Positions 37,240 through 47,100 of a stretch of DNA of 64,000 nt are shown piece after piece. The stretch covers positions 19,293,555 through 19,357,554 of the forward strand of contig NC_037093.1 of NCBI RefSeq assembly GCF_002994745.2. Direction: 5' to 3'. The notes under the pieces are model-generated. The model saw nothing but the letters and a program-made list of their open reading frames with translations, did not search any database and was not told the DNA's origin. Each line of letters opens with the position of its first letter. The stretch's first letter is position 1. The stretch comes from Rosa chinensis (Eukaryota; Streptophyta; Magnoliopsida; Rosales; Rosaceae). Both the position numbers and the translations under genes were made by a program.

Positions 37240-38943
37240 AATTTCTTAGCAATCTCATCCTTAGATATGCCGAACCAACCAATCTCACCACTCTGGTTTC
37301 TCCGTCGGCCGCTTCCATACCGGAAAGGAAGCTCTTCGTAAGTCTCACGCTCCATACCCACCACTCTGGTCATCATTTCGTCTGTAGTGAAAGCCCCAAA
37401 TGGATCGAAAACCGGCGACTCCGATTAGCAATCGGACTCGGAATCCTGATCAACTTCAATTTCTTTAGAAGAACAGGAATTCGATTCGGAGATGAGGCTA
37501 TCGCAATGAGAATCTGAATCTTGAGTTTGGGTATTCTCTCGAGTCATCGGGACTTCATCGGTGTCGATCTGGATGTAGTCCATGAGGATTGATTCTGGGT
37601 TTTTGCAATTTTTAATTTCCCAGAATTGCAGAGATGAGGGCTGATCTTATTCCTAGCGCTCGATAATGCCTACAAGACCACCTTGCTTCACATGCTCAAA
37701 GATGAGGTCAGCCCCCCCATCCCCTTATTCCTATTCCATTTTTTCCTTTACTTCAATTTCAATACATAGATTAGATTCTTCTTTTATGTTTGAGACGAAT
37801 TGGAAGTTAAGCTAGATTTACCAAATCTGTAATTTTTATGCTAAAAACTAAATAGCTTTACAAACTGTTAGGAGCTTGAAGCTGAAACAGATTCATACTC
37901 CAAAGCATAAAAGTAGAGAGTACCAGAAAACTAATAACTAGGCCAACTCTAAACTTATCTCTTCGGCTCCAGCAATTAATCAAAACAAACAGCTTAGTCC
38001 GCAGCTCAGAATACAAGAAAAATAATCCTAATCCACCTAGTTAAAGATTTGAGTTTATGCCCAAAATGTTCAGTGTTTAGGATGGATTATACTTACATGT
38101 GTGTATTAGGATGCTAATTTGTTTGGAAATAGATTGTTATTTGTGCGATATAATTTGAGCTTTATTGTTTTGGTTTCAGAGGCTGATGTAGCATCAACCT
38201 ACGCAATATCCCACATCCGAGGAGTTGAGTATTGGCAAAATCAAGTTCAAGGCCTTTGATTTGGGAGGTCATCAGATTGCTCGCAGGGTCTGGAAGGATT
38301 ACTACGCAAAGGTAGATGTTGTGGTGTACGCTGTGGATGCCTACGATGGTTTTAAGTGGCTCTCTCAATACATCACTGTGAATTGGTTGTTCAAAGTTCT
38401 GAGCAATGCCTTGTGTAGTTAGTTTATGGAATTGGTTGGTTTGTATGCTTACTATGAATATGTGTTTATTAGAATGAGGAATGGAATCGATGTGATTTCA
38501 TTCTTGGTTGTTCGCTACTGACAACTGAAAACTATGTTGCGATTACGTTGGGTTTTGCAAGCTCGACATTTTGTCAATGTTTAGGCAGTTTGTTGAGTAA
38601 AATTGTTATTGAACCTGTGTTCAAAAAAAAAAATCAATGTCAATGCTTTGTAAAATTAAAAAAAATTCCCAGAATTTGTTATTTCAAATTTTCTGCAATT
38701 GTCATAAAAAAGAATTCTGAAATTTTACTCTAGAATTTTAGAATTTTGCCTGCCATGTGGGCCCCACCAGTGCCAAGTTGGCATGCCACATCAGCTACTT
38801 AATGACTCTATTTGACGGAATTATGACGGAGGGGTCTATTGGATGAGAAATGATAGTGTGAGGGTGTTTTTGATGAAATTGAAAGTTCAAGGACTGAATT
38901 GATTTTGGATCCAAACCACAGGGTACTAAACAGTATTTAGCCC
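36948..38943. mobile_element. Pack-MULE: Mutator-like element carrying SAR1 gene fragments
   Basis: Long terminal inverted repeats: 36948-37150 and 38745-38943 are inverted copies starting GGGCTAAATACTGTTTAGTA, with CCAACTTGGCACTGGTGGGG-type inner parts. A perfect 9-bp target duplication TTAATTTTA lies at 36939-36947 and 38944-38952, diagnostic of the Mutator superfamily. No transposase. The interior contains a (CT)n run (37206-37232) and host sequence: pieces of a SAR1 GTPase gene including an intron (37644-38422). It sits inside the LINE ORF2 remnant. The TIRs differ at scattered positions, so it is not very recent. Confidence 0.92.
37644..38422 (+). pseudogene. SAR1: Captured SAR1 (COPII small GTPase) gene fragment
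   Basis: Exon 37644-37706 reads ILFLALDNAYKTTLLHMLKDE, i.e. the SAR1 P-loop region with the Gly of GLDNAGKTT changed twice (A and Y). It is followed by a GT...AG intron (37707-38179) and a second exon from 38180. That exon continues with the [12 protein letters not shown] switch region, [16 protein letters not shown] and VDAYD, then jumps to GFKWLSQYI, the normal C-terminus of SAR1. About 85 codons between VDAYD and GFKW are missing. The Gln after RLV/M is a TAG stop. SAR1 starts COPII coat assembly at ER exit sites. This copy lacks the NKID guanine-binding motif and has a ruined P-loop, so it is not functional. Retention of the intron shows capture at the DNA level. Confidence 0.88.
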
Positions 38944-38952
38944 TTAATTTTA

Positions 38953-39499
38953 TTAATAGTCTTTCCCCACCCCACATCCAATAGTGGCTTGGGTTTGAAA
39001 AAAAGTTTTATTTTTATCCATAGAGCTAACCAATTATTTCGAGTTCTTTGTTTCCAAAAGAGTTCATCTTGTATAAAATGAATTTGAGTTTCTTGGATTA
39101 AAGCTTGAAGTCGACTAAAAAACAATTGGATTATTGGAGATTAAGTATCTTTCTTGTAGAATATCAATATCACTATGTAAGGAAGCTTTTTTAATAAATA
39201 AGTCTCTAAAAATTTAAGAATTCTAGATACGACCTAAATATCTAATACTATGACTGAAGGCATTCATATTTTGAATGACAGAACCAGTAGAAGATTTAGA
39301 GGCAGCTTTAGTAACTACTTTCATAAAGGTTTTCACAAAGTCTTTGTGTCTGAACCACATAGCCATCCTAAAAGAAGTAGAGGTTTTAATCCTATTATCA
39401 TGAAGTGAAAGAAGAATCACACCCACGATTAGAATGATAAATAGGGAAATTGGTCAATGAAGCATTAGGATAAGTTGATAACCAAAAAGTATTAGTTGT
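38953..39499 (-). pseudogene. LINE ORF2 fragment, endonuclease end and linker
   Basis: Minus-strand frames read DRVTTNTFWLS...ASLTNFPIYH (endonuclease C-terminus), then MAMWFRHKDF and IQETQIHFIQDELFWKQRTR, the 'E..lhq.E..W.qrSR..Wl' linker found between endonuclease and RT in plant LINEs. One or two frame shifts. Cut on one side by the Pack-MULE and on the other by the hAT element. Confidence 0.75.
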
Positions 39500-39507
39500 T
39501 ACTCTAT

Positions 39508-41577
39508 CAGTGGCGTAACTGTGTAGTAGGCTCTTTCGGCTGTAGCTCAACCTAAATTTGGGCCGAAAAACCCTTAAGTATGGATATTTACCTCTAAGTC
39601 CAGAGTAGCCCACAGAAAAAGAGAAAAAATAAAAATGAAAAAAGAGATCAGCTCTTATCTGCTCGACTTCGCTCCTCACTCCTTAGCCGAGAGTAGCCAT
39701 GAAGTCTCATGACTCTCATATGAAATTTCATGAACCTGATCCTCAATTCCTCACCCAGTTTTCAAATTTCAACCCAATCTGAGTATTTGATTCTGACTCA
39801 AATTCTCCAAGTCTCCATACTTCAATCTGAGCGCATGGATAAACTCTTTGAACAGGTATGAAATCTTCGAACAGGCACTTCGAATTTCATCTTGAAATTG
39901 ATGGATTTTACTTGAGATTGACTGTGAGTTTTTTATTAAACAGCCTTAAATCCTACTCTTCGGGAGAGCGGAAGCCGGAACTCTGGAAGACGAGCGGTGA
40001 CAGTATATGTATCGCCGTATCCCTGTATCGGTCTTTGTTTGAAATTGCTCCATTGCTTGTTGCTGCTTGTATTGCTCGTTTGTATCAGTGATTCGGTGTA
40101 TTGGTCTTCAAGCTAGTGAAGTGCTACTCTTTAAGTCTTTATATGAAAGACAAAAAGAGAATTGGATAATTATGCTTGGTTAATGGTTAGTTGGATAATT
40201 ATGCTTAGCTGGATAATGACGTTGACGTCATGCTTGGTTAGCTGGATAATTATTAAAATTGCTTCCTTTGAAAAAATGTAACCAGATAATAAGTTTTAGT
40301 TTTAATAGTAAAATTGGATAATTATTAATCTCTTATTTTTATTATAATATGGTGACTTTGAATATGCATGTGTGTGTGTGTTTTTATTGAAAAATGTGCA
40401 TATATAACTCTATTATTAGTACATATATAATATTATAAGTATTGAGTATAATGATGGATTACCAATCCAAGCGGTACAAAAATATTTTGTCATGATTTAC
40501 AAGTGATACACCATCAACTGATAGTGGAAATGATTGGGAGTGGGAGTGGGAGTAGAAGTGGGACTGAGAATTCTGTGAATGTATGTTGTACCTTTTTAAC
40601 TCTTCTCCATCTACTCCACTCGAAGAGTGTTGTAATGAAAGAAAGAAATTTTGATGTTGCTTCTCTTGAACGTGATCCAGAAATACAATGTCTAATATGC
40701 AAGTATCCTTTGAATGATCGTCGCAATACTCAGAGAGCTTGTGTGATCTTAGGGCCATATCAACCCAGTTATCCATCTTTAATGGAGGTCAAGGTCAAAA
40801 ATTTAATTACAAATGGTCCAAAGATTGGCCTTGGTTTAAGTATTTCATAAAGTTGGACAAAGCATATTGCTTCCTTTGTTTTCTGTTTGATAGTTATTCA
40901 TCCCACCATCCGGCATTCACTGAGTATGGCTTTCAAAATTGGAAGAATGTTATGTCAAAAAAATCTGGCATTGTTAGTCATATGGGAGGCATAAATTCCC
41001 CACATAGTATTGTCATGCATAAGTGGGAGTCTCTAAGAAATCCATCTAAGCATATTGACAGAGTGATTAGCACACAATCAATATAAGAAGTAGTAGATAA
41101 CCGATTCCGGCTTATTACTTCTATAGAGAGTGTCAAGCTGTTGGCACACTAAGGATATGCTTTTAGAGGTCATGATGAATCGATTAATTCATCCAGTGGC
41201 GGCAATTTCATTGCAGTTCTGATTTCCTTTGGAAGAATGAATATAGAAGTTCACAAAGTCTTACAAAATGCTTATGGAAATGCCAAGTATATTTCTCCAT
41301 TTATTCAAAAGAAACTTGCAAATATTCTTGGTAACAAAGTTAGAACTAAGATTCGGAAGGAAATGAGAGCTGTCAAGTTTTGCATCCTTGTTGATGAGGC
41401 GGTTGATCTATCTAATAGGGAACAAATGACTATCATTTTTCGATTTGTTGATTGTGATGGGTTTATTAGAGAACGGTTTTTCAAAGTTATTAGTGTTGCA
41501 GACACTTGTACTCAAACTCTAAAAGATGATATGTCCAAAGTCATTGCTCAATATGATCTTCAAGTAGAAAATATGCA
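39508..41577 (+). mobile_element. hAT-type DNA transposon, 5' portion
   Basis: Begins with CAGTGGCGTAAC, the terminal form typical of plant hAT elements, preceded by TACTCTAT (39500-39507), the left half of a presumed 8-bp duplication. A degenerate transposase follows at 40503-41577. The right end is not in the window, because an LTR element interrupts it at 41578. Confidence 0.75.
40503..41577 (+). pseudogene. hAT transposase, zf-MYM/DUF4371 type, broken and truncated
   Basis: Successive plus-strand frames encode RDPEIQCLICKYPLNDRRN and GPYQPSYPS, a TTF-type zinc finger (KWSKDWPWFKYFIKLDKAYCF, HHPAFTEYGFQNWKN). After a break comes the DUF4371 region (ISPFIQKKLANILGNKV, VKFCILVDEAVDLSNREQMT, FVDCDGFIRERFF). 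This order matches plant hAT transposases annotated as 'zinc finger MYM-type protein 1-like'. The frame shifts near 40740 and near 41080-41230. It stops at QVENMH, before the catalytic Glu and the hAT dimerisation domain. No activity is possible. Confidence 0.85.
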
Positions 41578-42280
41578 TGTATACACCAAAATCCTGCAAC
41601 GAATGAAAGAATGACACATGTACAAAATAATATATTTTTTATTAATAAATTTGAGGGTTACAATCTCTGTACGTAGTTACTCTTTCACAAGAATTTCCTC
41701 TGATTTGATCTTCGATGTTGGTTTTATCCACAGGTGGCGAGCACTTGATCTTGAATCGAACGGTTGTAGTGTGAACTTCTTGTTATGTTGACGATTTGGG
41801 GAAGATGGTTGACCAAGGGCTATAGAGCCTTGATCTTGATCAAATTTAAGCCACAAATGGTGTCACATGGTGAGTGTTCTTCGGCTTTGGTAGAGGATAA
41901 ACAGGCACATGTGTTTGGTGCTTGTTGATTCTCCACGAGCTTGATGAGGAATTTGGCAGAAGATTTCTTGACGACTTGAAGATGACGGTTGATCAAGGGC
42001 TACAGAGGCTTGATCTTGATCAGATTTGAACCACGAGCAGTGTCACATGGCAAGTATGGTTTGATGGCAGATGAATCGGCATGTGTGCTTGGTGCTTGTT
42101 GATTCTTCGCGAGTTTGATGACTTCTGAGCTTATAGGTGATTTCCCTTGTTTGTTTGAAGTCGGTGAGGTGAAGGGACCAACTATTTGGCAACTTGATGG
42201 TTCTTCACAATCTTGGGAGACTTCTGAGCTTTGGAGAGATTTATTCCGTCTGTTTATCTGCAGTCCCTCCTCTTGATCTG
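41578..42280 (-). mobile_element. LTR-C: partial LTR element inserted in the hAT transposase
   Basis: Starts TGTATACACC directly where hAT homology stops, so the minus strand ends ...GGTGTATACA. The minus strand has a poly(A)-signal-like AATTTATTAATAAAA stretch. Two copies of a ~180-bp block (about 41800-41890 and 41985-42075) share GGGCTA(T/C)AGAG(C/G)CTTGATC and GTGTCACATGG. The five bases ATGCA before it (41573-41577) are a candidate duplication. The remainder lies beyond Tat-2, outside the window, so class and strand are provisional. Confidence 0.55.
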
Positions 42281-42795
42281 TGTTGATGTCTAAAAGTCCA
42301 GCGGTAGCTGGATCTTAGCTAACGCTGATCTGGTGGGCGGATTGGTACCTGTGTTGTTCTCGAAGCTACCGTCACCTGTCAAATGAAATACAATGGGCGT
42401 CAGAGGGAGACCGCGCCGGGCGGTCTTCTGCTCTCCGATGCCTAAGTTAGTCAATGTATTTGTGTTGACAAAGTAACAGTAGGTAAGTATTGAATGCGTC
42501 CTTAATGTGGAGAGAGGAGAGAACCTTTTATAGGTGAGGAAGAGGTTGATCTTCTCTTTGTTTTCGATGTGGGACTGATATGCTTCAGTTCCCAGTTTCA
42601 AAAGCTTCTGACGCCATCTTGGCGTGGCGCGTGGCGGCGCGTCGACGGTGATCTGGAGATGTTCCGACGCTAAGGCTGTAGCCTGCCTGGCGGTGTGCTT
42701 GCGTGTCATTCCTTTAGTTGGAATTGGTACCTTTGGCGGTACAATGAGCGTGGCCCATTTAGCTAATTATGTTTGCAAATGTACATGTATGTACA
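42281..42795 (-). repeat. Tat-2 3' LTR
   Basis: 515 bp, exactly the length of the Tat-1 LTRs and alignable throughout in inverse orientation, with many substitutions. Minus strand TGTACATACATG...CATCAACA. A TATAAAAGG box lies at 42524-42532 on the minus strand. Confidence 0.93.
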
Positions 42796-43394
42796 AGTGC
42801 CCCAAGTCCCCAGTCAAGGAGGGCAATCTTGGTTGGGGAGTTGTTCGGCGGTTTGAAGCGTTTTCCTCCGCTAGACTTGCAAGAGCATAATTAGCGTCAG
42901 TGCGTCGTCAACCGTTGGTTTTACTGAGCAAACGCTTTATACCCTTTCGGGTGGGCCCCTGCTGGGCCCCCCAGGGAGTCCCCCACTCCCCGGCGAAGAT
43001 AGACCTCCGGATGGTCGGCCAATTATTTGTTGAGGGGGAGCTGCACGGAGCAGAGGGTGTTGGGTAGCGAGCCCGATGTGACACCCAAATGACGGGGGTC
43101 AACGTACCTGATCAGGGCCGTCGTAGACTGTTCACTAGTCCCCATGTCCCGTAGGGACGTTCTGACGGTAACGTCGCGTGGCGGTCGTTGTCAGAGTGAG
43201 GCGTGGCCTCGAGATTCGCAGCTTGGCGGATATCCCCCCTCTAAATGTAGCAGGAAGCAGCGTCCGGTAGACGTGGCTGGCGGTATTTTGTTGAACGATA
43301 TTGTTGAACAAAGCACTCGGTTTGCAAGATGACAGAGGGTTCCGCCAGAGGTGTATAGCGGAAGACACCCTGCTTGCAAGATGTGGAGAAGTCC
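42796..43394 (-). other. Tat-2 internal segment between repeat array and 3' LTR
   Basis: Matches 54716-55330 of Tat-1 in inverse orientation. The edge next to the LTR reads GGGGACTTGGGGCACT on the minus strand, the polypurine tract. No frame is conserved between the two elements, so it is probably non-coding. Confidence 0.75.
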
Positions 43395-43616
43395 CGCTGT
43401 CGGGGTTCCGCTCAGCGGAGACTTCCTCACCTGGAAGATGACAAGGGAGAAGTTCCGCTGGCGGTGTTTCGCTCAGCGGAGACTTCGTCACCTGGATGAT
43501 GACAAGGGAGAAGTTCCGCTGGCGGTGTTTCGCTCAGCGGAGACTTCGTCACCTGGATGATGACAAGGGAGAAGTTCCGCTGGCGGTGTTTCGCTCAGCG
43601 GAGACTTCGTCACTTG
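43395..43616 (-). repeat. Tat-2 hairpin-repeat array, outer part
   Basis: Three full and some partial units of about 61 bp, e.g. CCGCTGGCGGTGTTTCGCTC followed by AGCGGAGACTTCGTCACCTG. Continues beyond the Tat-1 insertion at 55851-56352. Confidence 0.9.
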
Positions 43617-43621
43617 GAAGA

Positions 43622-44136
43622 TGTACATGCATGTCCATTTGCAAGCATAATTAGCTATAATGAGCCACGCTCATGGTACCACCGGGGGTACCAACGCCCA
43701 CCATATGAGTGACTGACGTAAAGACAGTTAGCCGGGTTACCGCCTGAGCCCCGGATCAACCCCAAAGCACCGCCGACGCGCCGCCACGCGCCGTGTCAAG
43801 ATGGCATCAGAAGCCACTGAAACTGGGAACTGAAGCACCATCAGTCCCACATCGAAAACAAGGAGAAGATCATCCTCTTCCTCACCTATAAAAGGTCCTC
43901 TCCTCTCTCCTCATTTATTACGCATTCAATACTTACCTACTGTTACTTTGTCAACATAAATACATTGACTAACTTAGGCATCGGAGAGTTGAAGACCGCC
44001 CGGCGCGGTCTCCCTCTGACGCCCATTGTATTTTATTTGACAGGTAACGGGAACCATTCACAACAAAGGTATCGATCCGCCTGCCGGATCAGCGTTAACT
44101 AAGGTCCAGCTACCGCTAGACTTTTAGACATTAACA
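43622..44136 (+). repeat. Tat-1 5' LTR
   Basis: 515 bp, TGTACATGCATG...GACATTAACA. The TATAAAAGG box at 43887-43895 should set transcription start. Identical by eye to 55331-55845. Confidence 0.97.
43887..43895 (+). promoter_or_regulatory. TATA box of the Tat-1 5' LTR
   Basis: TATAAAAGG followed by a CT-rich region, conserved in the 3' LTR (about 55597-55605) and in the Tat-2 LTR. It would drive the genomic gag-pol RNA. Confidence 0.8.
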
Positions 44137-44137
44137 T

Positions 44138-44155
44138 TGGCGCCGTCTGTGGGAA
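44138..44155 (+). other. Tat-1 primer binding site
   Basis: TGGCGCCGTCTGTGGGAA one base after the LTR end. The TGG start pairs with tRNA CCA; the first nine bases fit what I recall of tRNA-Asp-type sites, but the species was not checked. Confidence 0.8.
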
Positions 44156-44189
44156 TCCTTGAACGGAAGGTCATCCCATCACAGTTACC

Positions 44190-47100
44190 ATGACTAACGG
44201 TAGCGGGGGAAATATCGGGGAGCAGGCAGACCAGTCCGCCGTTCCCCAACCCGCCCGCCCAGCGGTAAGCATCAACCGCGCACTATTCAACACCCCGGTC
44301 AACCCAGGCGGTGAAACAAATCCAAGCAGCAGCCGTCCCCCAGGTCAGGACCTCACCGCCTTGTATGAATTGGCGCTGGCGGACCTCCACAAAGCAAACA
44401 GAGAGCGCGAGCAGGAACGCAAGGAGAAGGCGGAGGCCCAAAACCAAGTGGCCACGCTGATGACACGTTTCGACGAACTAAGGCGAACGCTGGACGCAAA
44501 CGCCAACCCTGCACGAAGTGAGCAGTCACACAGCACCAGACACAGCCGGCCTACCGCTGGTATAGGACCCATCGTGCAAATGCAGGTACCGCTAAGCCCA
44601 CCTGAGCTGGTAGGAATGGGACCACCCCCTATCCCACAACTGCCGGAGCAGGAGGCGGAGTCATCGCTGCGCACCCACCACTCGAGGACTAGAACAAGGA
44701 CTGAGGGTAATCTACCCATTCCCGGGCGGGTGTTCGCTCCGCGGAACGCCCGAGCGGGCCCCGCTGGCGACGCAACCACCCAAATTTTGGAGAGGATGCA
44801 GCAGTTAGAACGGAGATTAATCCTGGCGGAGGCAGGCACCCCGGCGCCAGCCCCAAACCCACTCTTCGAGTCCAGGCCAGGCCCATTCACCGCCACAATT
44901 TTGCAAGCCGTCAGACCAGCGTTTGCAAAGACCCCAAAAATGTCACATTATAGCGGTAAGACCGATCCCTTCGTCCACATGGACACGTTCAAGAAGGTCA
45001 CCAACAACAAGGGATTTGATGACGCCACCCTGTGCCACTTGTTCAGCGAAACGCTGGATAGTGAGGCAATGAGTTGGTTTTTCGAATGTCCGCCAGGGTC
45101 CATCGACTCATTCCACGCATTATCTCATGCTTTCCTCTCTCGATTCATCTTGTTGTCCGCCGGTCATCACAACACGAGCCAGTTGTTTGGCGTCAGACAG
45201 GGAGGGGACGAATCATTGAAGGCATTCGTCACAAGATGGCGAGCGGCAGCATCTCAGTGCCGCGATCTCGATAAAACAATGGCTTCGGCGGCTTTCAAGC
45301 AGGGACTCCTCAAGGGACCATTCCTATATCACCTCAACTACAATCATCCAAATGCGGCGTACGATCACCTTATGAGTGAGGCGGTCATTCATGCCCAGGC
45401 AGAGTTTATCACATATGGAGAAACCCCACCGCCACCAGCAACACCAACAAAGTCATCTCAACCCTCCTCCAGCCATCAAGAGACCGCCAGCAAAGCCCCC
45501 ACTGCACCGCCAGCTGACAAGAAGAGGGAGTGGCAGCAGGGCGGTTACCAAAGCAAGAGGCAGAAAGACAACCACTACAAGGGCAACCGCCAATCCCAGG
45601 GGGACAATCGCAGCAAGCAGACGGAATCCTCTCAGCGGTATGCAGTGTTCACCGTCCTCACAGCCTCGTACGAGGAGATATACAATCAGTGCAAGGATCA
45701 GATACCACCGCCACCCTCGCCGAGATTCCCCAAAAAGGGTAAGCCAAGAAACACCGGCATGTGGTGCAAGTACCACGAGGACAGCGGTCACAATACCAAC
45801 AGTTGCAACGCTCTCAAAACAACCATTGAGACCCTATACCGGGACGGCAAGATGGATCAATTCAAGGTGCGCCAACCGCCACCTGTGATTGCCAACATTG
45901 AGCCACTGGGCCGCATCAACACCATCGACGGCGGGGCTCCAATCACCAACATGTCTCACAGGGCAAGAAAGCGTTACGCACGCGCCAATCACCCAAAGGA
46001 AGTCTGTAACATCCGCTACGAGAGATCCACCAAACTCCCAAAGTCTGGTTGGGAGCCCATCACCTTCTCAGAGGAGGAGGAGCGAGGAGTGCATCTACCC
46101 CATGACGACCCATTCCTGATCGATGCCATTCTCGACAGATGGTCAGTAGGAAGAATCTTGGTGGATAGCGGATCTGCTGTCAATGTCATATTCAGCGGTT
46201 GTTACAACAACCTTAAGCGGAACAAGAAACTACTACAAGACCATGAGCCGTTGCTTAGCTTCTCCGGCGATATCACTCAGCCGCTGGGCTCTGACTACAT
46301 GCGGTTAACCATCGGCTCCAGTCCATGTATGGCGGAGGTACATACCGAATTTATAATTGTGGACTGTTTCAGTTCGTATAACGCCATCATAGGACGGCCG
46401 GCACTCAACAAGCTCAAATGCATCATCGCCGGATACATGCTTCTCATGAAGTTCCCCACACCCAACGGCACAGGCTGTGTCAGGGGAAGTCAGCAACTGG
46501 CACGAGAATGCTACTCTACCACCATTGCGCGGTCAACCCGCCGCCACGAAATCCTAACGGTAGGAAATCAGGCACCGCCACCGGATATCTTCGAGGATCC
46601 TAGGGATGAGGAGGAGAAATACGTAAGGAAGGAACCGGTCAATCCTGAAACATCGTTGAAGGTCATCAGCATCTCTGACGAGCACCCAGAGCGGACAGTC
46701 CGCATAGGAGCTCAGCTAGACCCAGAAGTAGCCGCAGAACTCACTCAATTCCTGCGGGACAACGCCGCCGTTTTCGCATGGTCATATGCGGACATGCCAG
46801 GTATCTCTCCCGAAATCATCACACACAAACTAACCATTAAGCCATCCTTCCATCCCATCAAGCAGAGGCGAAGGGCCTTCGACGAGGAGAAATACCGCGC
46901 CATAGGAGAAGAGGTCGCCAAACTCCAGGGCATTGGATTCATCCGCCAGGTAATCTATCCCCAATGGATCTCCAACCTGGTCATGGTCAAGAAGCCTAGC
47001 GGCAAGTGGCGGATGTGTGTCGACTTCAAAAATCTCAACAAGGCGTGCCCAAAGGACAGTTTCCCTCTCCCACGCATTGATCAGCTGGTGGACGCAACCG

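Noticed and set aside
38225..38422. A small functional SAR1 gene
   Set aside because: It lacks the P-loop and NKID motifs, has an upstream stop and lies inside MULE termini; it is a captured fragment.
41185..41205. CAGTGGCGGC as a second hAT terminus
   Set aside because: It lies within the transposase coding region, in direct rather than inverted orientation, and coding similarity continues across it.
44345..44896. 183-residue minus-strand frame opposite Tat-1 gag
   Set aside because: A shadow of the GC-rich gag frame with no domain; its composition mirrors the sense codons.
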